Shown: piece after piece, positions 20,988-32,760 of the stretch
Layout of the letters: each line of letters starts with the position of its first letter
Numbering within the stretch: the stretch's first letter is position 1
Assembly: GCA_031772625.1 (NCBI GenBank)
Contig: CM062810.1
Coordinates: 868,825,650-868,889,649, forward strand
DNA: 64,000 nt
Reading direction: 5' to 3'
Source of the DNA: Pinus tabuliformis
Taxonomy: Eukaryota; Streptophyta; Pinopsida; Pinales; Pinaceae
The notes under the pieces: generated by a model
Seen by the model: the letters and a program-made list of their open reading frames with translations, nothing else
What the model was told of the DNA's origin: nothing
The model's database searches: none
Position numbers and translations under genes: made by a program

Positions 20988-22841
20988 ATGGCTAATCCAG
21001 AAAGAGAGGCACACATCAGGCCACCAGTCTTTGACGGGAACAATTTTACTCACTGGAAGATAAGAACCACTGCATATCTACAGTCGCTTGGAGCAGAAGT
21101 TTGGGGAATCGTAGAAGGAGGATACAAATTCCCATCAGCAACTCCTACAGATCCAGCAGAGAAAAAGCAATATGAGCTCAATGCCAAAGTAGTTACTGTC
21201 CTATTGAGTACTTTGACTCAATCAGAATTTATGAAGATCATGCATCTCAAATCAGCTAAGGAAATATGGGACAAAATCGTTACAAGCTACGAAGGAGATG
21301 ATCAGGTAAAAATAGCAAAGCTTCAAACTCTCAGAATCCGATATGAAACTCTTAAGATGAGAAGTAATGAAAGCGTAGCTAATTATTTCCTGCGTATGGA
21401 TGAGATTGTGAATTGTATGAGGGATCTGGGTGAAGAATTTGAGGAAGTTGTCTTAGTTCAAAAGGTTTTGAGATCTCTGTCTACTAAATTTGATTCTAAA
21501 GTATCTGCCATAGAAGAAAAGGAGAATGTGCGGAAAATTACCATGTCACAGCTTCACGGGATCTTAACTGCTTTTGAAATGCGACAAGAGGTACCACCAG
21601 AGGCCGCATTCGAAGTGTCAGAGGAAGAAGATGAGGTAAATTTTGTCAAGAATCTTGAACGGGGATCTGGACGGTTCAAAGATAAGCTACCTTTCAAATG
21701 CTTTCTATGTGGTAGAGTTGGTCACTATGCTGCTAGATGTCCTCATAACAAAGAAAAGATATATGAAGAAGATGGTAGAAGCTATTATACCCATATTAAA
21801 AGTTCATTAAATGATAGTGAGGATATTAGAAGTCTCATGGCACATAAGAAGAAGAATGCTTCATCCAATAATAGCGAGGATATTAAAAGTCTCATGGCAC
21901 ATGAAGAGATGAATGCAGAAACTGAAGAAGTTGCCAAACTAAAAGAACTATTGGAGACAGAAACCAGGGTAAGGGAGAAATTGCAGGATATAGCAAAAGA
22001 TCAGAGCACAACTATTCAGAGACTTGAATCAAAGATCCTCTCTCTAAAAGAAGATCTTGAAGATCAAGAACATGAAGTGATCAAACTAAAGCGACAAGTG
22101 GAAGAAGGGAGAAAAGTTGAAGAAGACCTAAGGAAGAAGTATCTGAAAAAGGAAGAACAACATCAAGTTGAGGTAAATATCTTGAAAGGTAAACTAGAAG
22201 AAAAGGATAAGCTTTTACGATTTCAAGATAGTTCTAAAGTCTTGGATGATATTCTTAATAGTCAAAGATCTCCTGCTATCAAGACTGGTCTTGGTTTTCA
22301 TGAATATGTTGAAGGTGAATCTAGTTCACAAGGTGAGACAAGAAACTCTAATGAGAAATCTGAAATGCTCAAGGAACAACCAAGGAAAGAAATTCCTCAA
22401 GGAAGATCCTTTACTCCTAACTATGGACGTGATAGACGATTATTTCCTCCGCTGAATAATGTTGAATGTTATGTATGTCATAATCTTGGACATGTTGCAG
22501 CCAGATGCAGAAGTAGAATGGTTCAAGAAAGATCATCGCATCCCAGGTACTTCAGAGGGTATTGCTTTGCCTGCAATGCATATGGACACAAAGCAATTGA
22601 TTGTGATAGAAGGAACATGAAAAATATAAGGTGCTATACATGCAACAACTATGGGCATAAAGCAAGGGAATGCAGGAGCAGATTTCAAAATTCAAGACAA
22701 AAGGACCATACATCATCACAATTGCAGGAATTGAAGAAGACAGAGACAGAAAGGTGTGGGATAACTCAGTCAGCTGACATAACAGACACAGGGGAATCTG
22801 AAAGTGAAATTCAGTATTCCATCCTGCATACGCTTATATAA
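20988..22841 (+). CDS. Gag polyprotein of array T, copy 2
   Basis: The translation is identical to copy 1 over all 617 residues, including the four CCHC knuckles. Both copies being intact argues that the duplication is recent, or that this is a recently amplified family with a selected Gag. Domain positions and role are as for copy 1. As with copy 1, nothing encoding enzymes follows: 22842-23680 is untranslated and ends in the polypurine tract before LTR 3. Confidence 0.9.
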   Translation: MANPEREAHIRPPVFDGNNFTHWKIRTTAYLQSLGAEVWGIVEGGYKFPSATPTDPAEKKQYELNAKVVTVLLSTLTQSEFMKIMHLKSAKEIWDKIVTSYEGDDQVKIAKLQTLRIRYETLKMRSNESVANYFLRMDEIVNCMRDLGEEFEEVVLVQKVLRSLSTKFDSKVSAIEEKENVRKITMSQLHGILTAFEMRQEVPPEAAFEVSEEEDEVNFVKNLERGSGRFKDKLPFKCFLCGRVGHYAARCPHNKEKIYEEDGRSYYTHIKSSLNDSEDIRSLMAHKKKNASSNNSEDIKSLMAHEEMNAETEEVAKLKELLETETRVREKLQDIAKDQSTTIQRLESKILSLKEDLEDQEHEVIKLKRQVEEGRKVEEDLRKKYLKKEEQHQVEVNILKGKLEEKDKLLRFQDSSKVLDDILNSQRSPAIKTGLGFHEYVEGESSSQGETRNSNEKSEMLKEQPRKEIPQGRSFTPNYGRDRRLFPPLNNVECYVCHNLGHVAARCRSRMVQERSSHPRYFRGYCFACNAYGHKAIDCDRRNMKNIRCYTCNNYGHKARECRSRFQNSRQKDHTSSQLQELKKTETERCGITQSADITDTGESESEIQYSILHTLI

Positions 22842-23680
22842 TGAAGACAAGTCGCGTATATACGCGAGTTACAGGCTGCAAAGTCGCGTATATGGAGAAA
22901 GGGCAGCAGAACAGACCCAGGTTCAGTCATGGTTGACTCAGGCTCAGGGGGAGCAGAACAGACTCAGGAAATGGTTCAGACATGGTTGGCTTACACTCAG
23001 GGGGAGAATATTCTTCAAATAATGCATTGTTGGCATTATGGTTAGAAGGTGTTGATAAAGTCTATGAAGCTAAATGATACATCTTACTGTTTAGGAATGG
23101 TATTGCAGGCTGATGCTTATGGTACAGATCATGATGCTGTTGGTGGCTTTCATAAGTCTTGGTCTAGATATTTCATCACTATGTCATGTATCTCTTTTAT
23201 GATGTCAAGGTCATGTAACGGCCTATGTTGGTTTCCCCACTATGCCTGGGATGAATGATGAAATGTTCATGTATTATCATGTATCTTCACATGGTTAGGT
23301 GGATGAGTCAATATTGGTATATCCCCACTAGGTTGGGTGATGAATGTATGTTGAGTCTTTTGGTGATAGGAAGGTCTTCTATGATGTATAAGTCTTTGTT
23401 CTTCTTGAAGAACATCTTTTGCAGATCTTGCCTACAGTCAAGGGGAGCATGAACAACACATTTCAGCAAGAGCAGGATGGATAGATTGGTACACTTTGGC
23501 ATACACAAAGGGGGAGCACATTTGGAGATTTCAGCATGTACTCAGGGGGAGTATGGACAGCAGTATGGACAGGAGAGGGTATACCAAAGAAGAGAATATC
23601 TTGGTCCACCCTTTGCCCTTGATGTCAAAGGGGGAGAGTGACTTGGTGTGGTGGTTGCCATCAAGTCCAAAGGGGGAGAT

Positions 23681-24993
23681 TGTTGGCATTATGATTCAAG
23701 TGTTGTCCTTGATGGCAACTCACTCAGAGGTTGGTACAGATGCTCAGAAGTTGGTACAGGAGATGGCAACTTAATCAGAAGACAGATCCTAGTACAGCTT
23801 GCCAAGGAAGTTCATACACGCAGGTTTGTTAAGACCAAGTCGCGTGTACACGCAGGTTGGCTTCAGAAAAAGCGCGTGTATGTGGAAAAGTACCTTTGGT
23901 CCATGGCGGTTAGTCCTTGGAAGTTGTGCCTATGGTTTCGGACCATTATGTCTCGACGGACGTGTTGATCCCTAGTTTCGAGGTTGATGGTATTGTGTTT
24001 CTATGGTTTTGGCTCTTGGTATTGAACAAGGCCTAAGGCTATATAAGGAGAAGATCACTAGGCAAAGGTGTATGGATTGTGGGTGTCTGACGCAGTGAGA
24101 AGATCTGGTATTGCTGGTTATCTGTTCGGGACGCTTGGCAAGGGTCGGATCTGACAGCAAAGGCAGAAGTAATCATTTCTAGATCTGCACGCGGGTTGCC
24201 TTTGGAGAAAGCGCGTATACACGCGGTTTTGGTACAGTGAAGTAGCGTATGCATGATAAGTATTAATATTTCAGGTTGCTGCTGATTCTAGTGGTTGTTG
24301 CAGAGTTCTAGATTCTGGTTTGGGTTCTGTGTTCTTGATGACAGGGTTTCAGTGATTCGGTATTGGGTTGTTTAATGAATTATGATGCAAGTATAAGTTG
24401 ATGATTGTATTGCGGTAATGTTTGCTTTGTACTCTTGGATCCAGTATGAAAATGTATGAAACGTGGTCCCTGAAGGTTGTAGGGTCAGCACCTACGTACT
24501 AGTAAATGGATCAGCTAGTACAAGAGCTGAGGGGGTTGTAGCTCCCTTCCAAAAGTAGTTGAAAACGAGAGAGGGTTGTAGCCCTCTGCAGGTTGTAGCC
24601 TGCGTGCTGGTAAAGGACTGCACCAGTACATTGTAAAAGAAGTTTCTCATTAAAGAAGAAAGAGACAAATTGCAGCAGGTGGTTTTCACCCACATTGGGT
24701 TTCCACCTTATATCATGGTGTTCATGTGTGTGGCTTTTGTGTGATGATCTATTCTGTTATACTGCATCTGTTTACTGTTAATATGCTTAATAATATCCTG
24801 ATGCATTTACTGAAGATAAGATTAACTGAATCATAAGATCTCTGCATATACGCTAGTTTCTTTAGACACAGTCGCGTGTACACGCGGGTTCACTTAACTG
24901 AAGTCGCGTATATGTTTCTGAGTATGAAATTGAAAAGTTTTATCTGATCTGATAATACTGATTCACCGCCCCCTCTCAGTATTATTTCCAACA
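23681..24993 (+). repeat. LTR 3 of array T
   Basis: It starts tgttggcatt after aaagggggagat and ends ccaaca before gcact. By eye it differs from LTR 2 by one a-to-c change near 24840 (aagatctctg against aagatatctg) and one c-to-g change in the C run near 24968. Confidence 0.95.
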
Positions 24994-24998
24994 GCACT

Positions 24999-26335
24999 CT
25001 CCTCCCTCCATGATGTTTTTCACATGCCGAATCTATCACCATCACGAGGGAGTTCTTTGATCTCTTTTCCACATACACGTATGATGGTGAAGGCAAAGTG
25101 GCCTAGCCTATTTTCTTACATGACTTCCTTGCCTTACTTCACAAGGATGATGGATGTTCTGATGAACATGCCAGTCTATTGCTTGCATACACACTTCGCG
25201 AATCTCCACATCAGTGGTTATGCAACCTATTGCCTAACAATGTGCACTCACTTTAGCACTTCTGTGATCTCATTGAAGATAATTTATATCATTTTGATCC
25301 AAATTATATTGACCAAAAACTATTACAAAAATGGAAGGCTCCGCATGAATCACCTATGGATTTTTGGGAGCACTTCCGTGATTTGCAGTTTCAAGCTCCA
25401 AAGAGCCAGATGAAATTTACTTATCTTCGGGATAGATTCAAGGACTGTCTTAACAAGTCAATCCATTCCAAGAAGAAGTTCAAGCTCAAACCCTACTCAG
25501 CATACTTCGGTGATGGAGTTGTGCAATCACAGATGGACATGGTCACTGTCACAAGTGACTATCCATCGTCCCCTCTTCAAATAGCTCCACCATTTCAAAG
25601 TGATGTGGGAGAGAATGAACATACATTTTTGAACCGTCATGTCCTCCCGACATCACTCCTTCTGATTTTTATGCAGGCTTGGTTGTGAGTCCCATACCTC
25701 ATAAAATGTATTTTGTACCTCAATCTCCATCTTCATATTCTGATCATCCTTCAGATGACACTACCTTGTGTTCTTCCATTCCAAACTCTACACTTGTTTT
25801 GAACGAGGATCAAACTATCGATAAAGTTGGTGTTGCACAACCAATATGCACTGGAATTGATGAAGAGCATGACGAGGAGCTTGAACATCCACTAGTAGCA
25901 GGGCACCATCGCTATCTATCTATACCTCCTCCTTTTTTCCTTGAAATTCTTGATGACCCTGCCATCCATGATTTTTAATGCACATCTCCATCCATTGATG
26001 CACCCATTGTTTATCATTCGCAGGACACACCATATATTAGTCTACCATCTGAAAATGGAGAGTACCAATCATTCATTGAAAATACACTTGATCTTTTGTC
26101 TACTTTTTCCGAAAGTGCAGAGGGTGAACATCCTTTTTATTCATCTACCCCTTTGTGTGATTCATCAAATCATGAGAATGCCAACCAACATCATGATTTT
26201 TCTAATCTTGGCTATCGTGATCTCTTTACATCATCATATGATCACGATGTTGATTCACTCATTGTTAATCCATCTAAGCCACTAGTCTACATTGATCTAT
26301 TTATCGACGAAGTCAAAACCCCCTAGACTATCGAG
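24999..26335 (+). pseudogene. Gypsy-type Gag of element E, degenerate
   Basis: Read through two stops, a frame from about 25050 gives EFFDLFSTYTYDGEGK, LLLAYTLRESPHQWLCNLLP, HFCDLIEDNLYHFDPNYI and PMDFWEHFRDLQFQAP. The W-x-NLLP and F-CDL spacing is that of a retrotransposon Gag capsid domain. After about 25690 the frames (25679-25978, 26096-26326) are rich in S, P, H and D and not recognisable. In-frame stops near 25104 and 25256 break it. No knuckle, protease or polymerase follows. Confidence 0.5.
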
Positions 26336-27630
26336 GCACTTCAACCTGAGCTAATGGTTATGTCAGGCCCTTGTTGTCTTGAGGTTGGTCTTAGTTCCAA
26401 TCAAGAAATTGTTAAAAAACTTGAGGCTCCTCATCACTCATTTGTATGCACTGAAGAACAATCCAACACTTAGATTTCACTTGCTCCACTCAAACTACAC
26501 GATCCCATCACTCATGCATTGAAGGAATCTTACATAGTAAGCACACTTGTGCAACATAAGTGATCTACCTTTCTCACGTTTTCTTGCATGTCATGTTCAA
26601 GGGAATGCATACACTCAACATTTGCACATAGTGTAGCACAACAACATGGCAAGGCCACAGAGTGCATGTCATGCGCTTTCACTCATTTTTGTTCTGTGGA
26701 TGCTTGTAAGCTTGGAGTGTTTTTGTTTTGATTGTTGTATCTTTCACATCTATTGGTTCGCACAATTGTGTCCTTCGCGAACCATGCCTTCACCAACATG
26801 GGTCAACCAATATGTCAGTGGATGCATTGGAAGTATCACTTCACATTAGATGACCCATGCATAGTTATCTTAGGAGTAGAAGTAGTGTTTTCTTTCAGTT
26901 TGTTTGTTTCCATCCTAGTTTTCTTTGTTTGTTTGCTTGATTGTTTTCTTACTCACATTTCTTTCATTTCTTCTTCTGCTTTGCTTTGTTCTTTGTTTTC
27001 TTGTTTTTGTTTGTAGGCTAGTTTCGCGTGAAACCATGCATGACTCTTGAAATAAGTTGGGTAAAAGTACAAGAGGCCTTGTGCAACTATCACTATTTGG
27101 TTATCTATCATCATGCCTCTGTATGATGAACTTGTTAGTTTTAGTCGATGATACGTTGATGGAAAATACATACTTTTCGATGTAAACCTTGGTGAAAACA
27201 CAATGCTTGCACGCTAACTAGTGTCACTTTCTCTATTCGGTTGTTTTTTGGGTTAACCTTTGTCATCTCAATCAAGTAGAGTAAGGTGAAGGGGAAAACC
27301 TTAACATGCATGTCACAGGTATATAGTAAACTAATTCTCTAAAGGAACAACCTATTCTGCTCTCAATAAGTTGGGATCCCTCTTCTGCCTCTGAAATGAA
27401 TAAGTGTTATGCACAAGTAATGAAAATGAAAAAAAATAAAAAGTGAACAAAAAACTCAAAATGAAAAATGAATAAGGCGAAAGAAGAGAAAGGCTTCCTA
27501 TGCAGAGAGGTGATACAAGTAACTCTGTCGGGGTACTAGCCAAGCTTGCTAGTAGCAGAGTGATGTTTGTGCTCCTGCGTGACACCTTTGGGGTACTTTC
27601 CAGGCTTGTTGGCAGTAGAGAAACACCATA
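26336..27630. other. Non-coding remainder of element E
   Basis: T-rich tracts around 26880-27020 and an A-rich stretch near 27420-27480 are present. The phrase ggggtactagccaagcttg (27531) recurs as ggggtactttccaggcttg (27590). No protein family is recognised. It may include a decayed LTR. Confidence 0.4.
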
Positions 27631-28461
27631 GATAACTATAAGAAAAAAGGACATTGGTGCAGGGCGAAAAATATCACCATAATCTCATTGGTGACAGTCA
27701 AAAGAGCCTTCATCACCAAAAATTCAACGTCACCAAAAGTGGTGTCACCAAAAGTATAGGTGTTGTAGTGACATTCAAATTCCGTCACCAATAATGATTT
27801 ATAATGACGGATAATGACTGTCACTATTTCATATGAGCAATGATGACGGACCATAGCCTCCATCACCAAAAACTAAATGTCACCAAAAGTATAGGTGTTG
27901 TAGTGACATTCAAAGTCTGTCACCAATAATTATTTATAATGACAGATAGTGACCATCACCATTTCATATGAGCAATAGTGATGGACCATAGCCTCCGTCA
28001 CCAAAAACTGAACGTCACCAAAGGTGGCGTCACCAAAAGTATAGGCGTTATGGTGACATTAAAGGTCTGTCATGAATATTGATTATAATGACAGATAGCG
28101 ACCATCACCATTTCATATGAACAACAACTATTTATTGTGATGGATCTTTCATGGTCGTCACTATTTGTGCATATATATGGTGATGTTCGTTGACCATCAC
28201 CAAAAGTCGCATTACTAGAAGTATAGGTGTTGTGGTGACATTCAAGGTCCATCATGAATAATGACTATAATGATGGACATCAATCTTCACCATTTCTTAT
28301 CAACAACAACGATTTATGGTTACAGACCTTTGAGGTTCGTCACTATTGATGCATATATATGGTGGCATTCATTGACCATCACCATTTCATATTTTGGTGA
28401 GGGTCAAAAAATGTCACCAAAGCTCATTGGTGATGGTCAAAAGCTCATTCCATATGGATGT
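27631..28461 (-). mobile_element. CACTA-like DNA transposon end, left-hand terminus
   Basis: It starts near aactataagaaaaaaggac (compare CACTACAAGAAAA) and is filled with gtcaccaaaag motifs and 136-150-bp tandem units (27716-28100). It is an inverted relative of 140-930. The terminal block near 27655-27707 is partly repeated at 28393-28447. The element should extend to the right. A matching right end was not confirmed. Confidence 0.5.
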
Positions 28462-28533
28462 TAGGGCATGATGGAATCAAACCACCAACCTCCTGCTTGT
28501 AAAGAAGGTGTTCTTCCATTAAGCTAGCACCCT
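28462..28533 (-). tRNA. tRNA-Val(UAC)-like sequence, second copy
   Basis: The cloverleaf on the minus strand has acceptor agggtgc/atgccct (five of seven pairs allowing wobble, a sixth wobble pair, one mismatch), D arm gctt...gaac, anticodon loop tttacaa (UAC) and T loop tttgatt. Its acceptor pairs better than that of the copy at 68-139, but the D and anticodon stems carry mismatches. It lies at the same border of the CACTA-like repeat as the first copy. Confidence 0.45.
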
Positions 28534-29008
28534 ATAAATAATTAGACTTTTAAAAATTAGACCTTGAAACTTCATAAATTGTAAATTCTACAACTTTCAA
28601 TAAATTAAAGTCTCGACAATATTTTACTAAACAAGCAAAGCAACATTGAAGTTGCAAGTCCCTACCTAATGGTTATAGAAGTTATGAAAAGTGGGTAGAG
28701 GGAAAAATAATTATGTACAATAGAATCTATATGTTCAGTTGAATACCCAATTAGAAATGAAACTCTGAAGACATTTATAATCTATAAATGACCTATAACT
28801 ATAAAATGCACCAAATATTGCAAAGGAAATGTCATAAGTTGATAACATATGGAAGAACAACATTGATGGAGACAGATGAAATATGTTATAGGTTGAGTGA
28901 AAAAAAAAACTGAATGTTGTTGTTGTTTGGTGTTTAAATATCTGAATGATATCTAAACTTTTGTGCAAATGTAACACGGATCTCCAGAAACCATGAATGA
29001 CTGATGAT

Positions 29009-29061
<53 letters not shown>

Positions 29062-29182
29062 CTTTACATAAACCAACATGCAATTTGGAATTTCACAAGT
29101 CCGCACTCAAAACATGACAGCAACCAACAAATAAAAGAAATTGACTTGGACAGAAAGTAATAGCTTCACCTTCATTCTTGAG
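28534..29182. other. AT-rich, no gene recognised
   Basis: Nothing coding is recognised. It contains an (AT)n microsatellite at 29013-29058 and a run of A at 28902-28910. Confidence 0.5.
29013..29058. repeat. (AT)n microsatellite
   Basis: About 46 bp of perfect AT dinucleotides. Confidence 0.95.
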
Positions 29183-29398
29183 CTACTTTTGTTTCTTTGA
29201 ATTTGACTCTTGACATTCTTTATCTAACAAGGAATCAAAATCATCAATAGTATTAAATTCATCCAACACGGAATTTGGATATCTCACTAACATCTGCGTT
29301 TTTGTTGCCATGTTTGAAAACCATGGAGTTTCCTATCGAAAGTAGAATAAGATGTGTGTCTGTTTCTCAAGAACACATTCCTTATTAACCATTGTTAC
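29183..29398 (-). pseudogene. Probable terminal exon of a ubiquitin-specific protease (UBP/USP), broken
   Basis: After an acceptor-like tttttgtcag the minus strand reads VTMVNKECVLEKQTHILFYF, an in-frame TAG, then ETPWFSNM and an acidic, serine-rich tail ending in a stop at 29183-29185. The pattern VL-x(3-5)-AY/HILFY-x-R-x-x-TPWF is what I associate with the end of plant UBP catalytic domains. The stop sits where a glutamine would fit. Only this last exon is visible. The family call is from memory of the motif and is tentative. Confidence 0.35.
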
Positions 29399-29849
29399 CT
29401 GACAAAAACCAAAGAGACAACACAATATCAGCATACACAAAATCCCCTACCGAAATATAAGCATAACTTAGAAAAGAAGTCTAAAAGATGTTCTTAATTA
29501 ATAAACTTTGTATTTGGAAATATTGTTTCTTTAGATTTAAAAAAGACTATGTTGTACAACACTTCTGCCTATTTATCTAGGCAATTATATCATAGCACAT
29601 GTCACACAGTAGCAATCTACAGTACCTAAAGTAAAAATACAAATTTGCTCAAGACAATAGATTAAGAAAAGAGCTTTGAAAACTATAAGTTTGTTATCAA
29701 AGCTTTAATTAATTTAACAACAAACTAGTTGGAGTTTGAAAATCAAAATCATTCATAGGAAATGAATAGGACAATGGCCAAAGTCGTTATTCATATAAAT
29801 GAAGCTAGAGTCACTATTTCCATTGTAGATAACTAAAATTTGGGTAGTG

Positions 29850-30635
29850 GTCTAACAATTAGATCTTATTTTCTGGAAAGACTCATCAATACCATCTTTT
29901 TTTTTTCCACAGTCTGTTGTGTCTCTAGGTCCAGATCAGATAGCTTGCCATTGTCAAATTCTACCTTTCAAGTACTAATTTCTAGGTCACCCTTTAAAAC
30001 ACAATTCTACCACTCCATTTTATTTTTTTTTGTCAAGAGAATTGGCAGGACCTTCCCATCCTTTGTTTTATATAAGAAATAACTATCCATCAATGATATA
30101 AAGAATAACAGATACACAACAAAGGCCAAAGATGTTATTGTTGTATACCTATGTTCTGCGACTCATCTAACCTTACCGGTGCAAAGAGCTCACCCTAAAA
30201 AAATAACACCACGTGGAATTTACAAAACTCTTTCAAATCAAGCTCCAAGTAAAACAATCAAATATGAACATCCTTTTAATCAATAAAATCTACGACTTAA
30301 AATAAAAGTGGCCTAGAATGGAATGTTATATCAACCATGTCAAGTAACTAACATCGCGTGAGAAATAAAATCCATGCATATTGGATTAGTGAAATAATTG
30401 ATCTCGTAAAGCTCAAAAACAAATGGCTTAGAGCTAAGAAATGCAAATAAATGAATTATAACTAAGACATGAGGTTTCCCTTTCAACCCTATTGTTAAAT
30501 AACTCTTCTTTATGTCACTTACCATTAAACATTTTCTGATACTAGGTGGAAGTGGTATTGTAACATTAACCTTTGATAGTCTGTTTCCATGACTACTTCT
30601 CAAGATCGGCTCCATTAACAGGATTTGTGGCTAGA
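29850..30635 (-). pseudogene. NudC/BOBBER-type gene remnant with introns, broken
   Basis: Three exon-like blocks lie on the minus strand. About 30467-30630: NPVNGADLEK, then SKVNVTIPLPPSIRK and IKKSYLTIGLKGKP, the CS (p23-like) domain of NudC. 30149-30194: GELFAPVRLDESQNI. About 29870-30064: DGKVLPILLTKKNKMEW, NCVLKGDLEIS, KVEFDNGKLSDLDLETQQTVEK. Plausible GT...AG introns separate the blocks (one about 85 nt). NudC proteins are HSP90-linked co-chaperones. Disruptions include a stop where the second W of MEWW is expected, a TGA after EIST, a stop after LEK and frame shifts. It is a relic of an intron-bearing gene, not a retrocopy. Confidence 0.7.
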
Positions 30636-31428
30636 TAAGATACATGCAAAAACCATCAACATGACAATGAAATATACATCCTTGTAAAAAAATGGGAGGA
30701 AAAAAAATATCAACAAATTGAAACAAATTGTAGGATACCTCATTCTGCAACATGGTTATCTTGTCATGAACAATAAAAAAAAAGTCAGTAGAAATGTAAT
30801 TTTTGCCACATTTTGACAATGAAATATTTTGCATATTCTACGAACAATTGATGAAAAAGTCATCTAAAGCTTGTGAGCATCAGGATTATAGTAAAACATA
30901 AAGGAACCGCTCCAACACATATATAATCCTAGACATAAGTATCTATACATAATCCTAAACATAAGTATCTATACATATAAGTATATATTGAGGACATCAT
31001 ATTTCTTGAAAATATGGAAGTCAAATCCTTGAAATAACACAATTTATGGTACCACTACCTTACGAAGTCCATTCATTCAAGTATTTACGAAGTCCATTTA
31101 GGAATTTATTCAAAGTTCAAAGTTCAAACAATTAACATGTAGCGTAAAAAGGCTTAGATTTGAAAAGGAGATAACACAAAGATGTAGAGTATATATCTCA
31201 CATTTATATATCCGAATTTCCAGACATTGAAATGACACTTTTTAGCATACTATTGTGAATTTAGCCAAAAATGCTTAGAAAAAAATATTCATGGTTAATT
31301 TGTTAATATAGAAGTTTTATACATGCATTTATTTAAACAGCTAGCTTGAAATATCTAACATATATAAGGATGCACACAATACGTTACATCTTTAGCACTG
31401 GTGTGTGAACTTGAGACAACGACGTCCA

Positions 31429-31616
31429 ACATTTAATAGTTTGCCTACAATATGAACTAGCCGAATAGGTGAACAATAGTATCGTAGGTATGTGTTATGA
31501 ATATATGTATTGTAGGCGAATAAGAGTATGGTTGGAACAGTCATGTCCAACCCTTCCAAGTTTGCCTATAATTTGCACTGGTCTAATAGGTGAACAATAG
31601 AACTTTAGGTGTGCAT
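31429..31616. repeat. Imperfect direct repeat, about 70 bp x 2
   Basis: gtccaac...agtttgcctayaat...aataggtgaacaatag occurs at 31429-31499 and again at 31546-31616, a spacing of about 117 bp. Confidence 0.7.
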
Positions 31617-32269
31617 TCTGTATCAGTTACCTAAATCCAACACCTTCAACATATAAATTTCAAAGAATATGTCCAGAACTGGTAAGTAATTTGCAAAATG
31701 AAAGAGTTGGCTTGATTGTTTCTAGAGAAGAATAGATTCTTACATTGTTCAATGTAAATTCATGACACTTTTGTAAGCTTAGATGGAACAAAAAGGAACC
31801 AAGCTAGGATGTTATTTAAAGAATCCTTACTTAGCCAGGGTAACATGCTAGCCCTTTTTTGTCAAAATGCATAAATGTAAAAACTTTAAGAAATTCAATG
31901 AAGAGACTGTAGAAATGCTCTTATCAAACCACTAATGTAAATAAAGCTAAGAAATATTGATTTGTAAAAGAGATACTCATGGTCAAATTAATAAGAAAGT
32001 GACCTTTTAGCATAGTTAATGCATTAGTGCTCATGTCTTAGTGTCCTAGGGTATGTTAGGGACCACAAGGAGTGCTCATGTACATCTAGAGAAGAGGTGG
32101 GGAGACATCAAGCTGTAGTCAGGAGGAATATAGGCAATGAGGGGTAGATCCTTAAGGCACTGAACCTCTTTTATTATACCTTGCTATGGGATCCCTGAAG
32201 AGAGAGTATCAGGATTGGCAGATGTGCGTAAAGATAGATGCCGATGAAGCAACAAAGAGTGCTACATTG

Positions 32270-32760
32270 CAGGAGTCCCCAAGCAGCACAAGGCTAGTGG
32301 GCTGCAATAGTGCACGCCCTAGTTGAAATGACAAAGGAGCCCTAACTGCAGTCATGAAGGGAGACTTAGCCACAGTCTTGAAGGAGCTCTACCCACAGTC
32401 AAAAAGGAAGCCCTACTTGCAGTAAATGGTAGCCCTAACCACAAACAAAAGGAGGCTTAGCCACAACAAGAGATAGGCCTAAGATGCAATCCAGAGAGAG
32501 GCCTAAAATTCAATCAAGAGAGGCATAAAGACATAGTCAAGAGAGGCCAGATACGTAGCAAAAGGAAGGCTCTTATCCATAGCAAAGGAGGCCCCAATCT
32601 GTAGCAAGAGGGAGGCCCTTATCAGCCATCAAGAACAAGCATATAGCCGCAGTCAAGGAAGGTCTAAAGCAACACTCATAGAGGCCCTAGATGTAGTCAA
32701 AGGGACACCCTAGCCACTGTAAGAAGGATCCATAAGAGAACAAGAAAGAAGCCCTAGAAG
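32270..32760. repeat. Degenerate short tandem repeat (gccctagccacagtcaa-like)
   Basis: Blocks of the type aggaggccctaaccacagtc recur roughly every 25-40 bases with many variants. Copy number and exact period would need alignment. Confidence 0.45.

Larger units (their letters stand above)
15548..24993 (+). mobile_element. Tandem gag-only LTR retrotransposon array T (LTR-gag-LTR-gag-LTR)
   Basis: Three LTRs of 1312-1313 bp alternate with two internal regions, with a repeat period of 4066-4067 bp. Each internal region has a Met-tRNA primer site, one intact Gag frame, a long 3' untranslated part and a polypurine tract. No protease, reverse transcriptase, RNase H or integrase is present. This matches the known plant class of terminal-repeat retrotransposons carrying only a GAG domain (TR-GAG), with a Copia-type (UBN2) Gag. 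The copies look almost identical by eye, so the duplication is recent. The single target duplication favours one insertion followed by unequal recombination. Confidence 0.92.
15044..27630 (+). mobile_element. Decayed gag-bearing LTR element E, interrupted by the T array
   Basis: 15044-15547 and 24999-27630 become continuous when the T array and one gcact duplication are removed. The left part ends with a tRNA primer-like site. The right part begins with a degenerate gypsy-type Gag and then has low-complexity open frames and no protease, reverse transcriptase or integrase. LTRs were not identified with certainty, so the outer limits are approximate. Confidence 0.45.
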
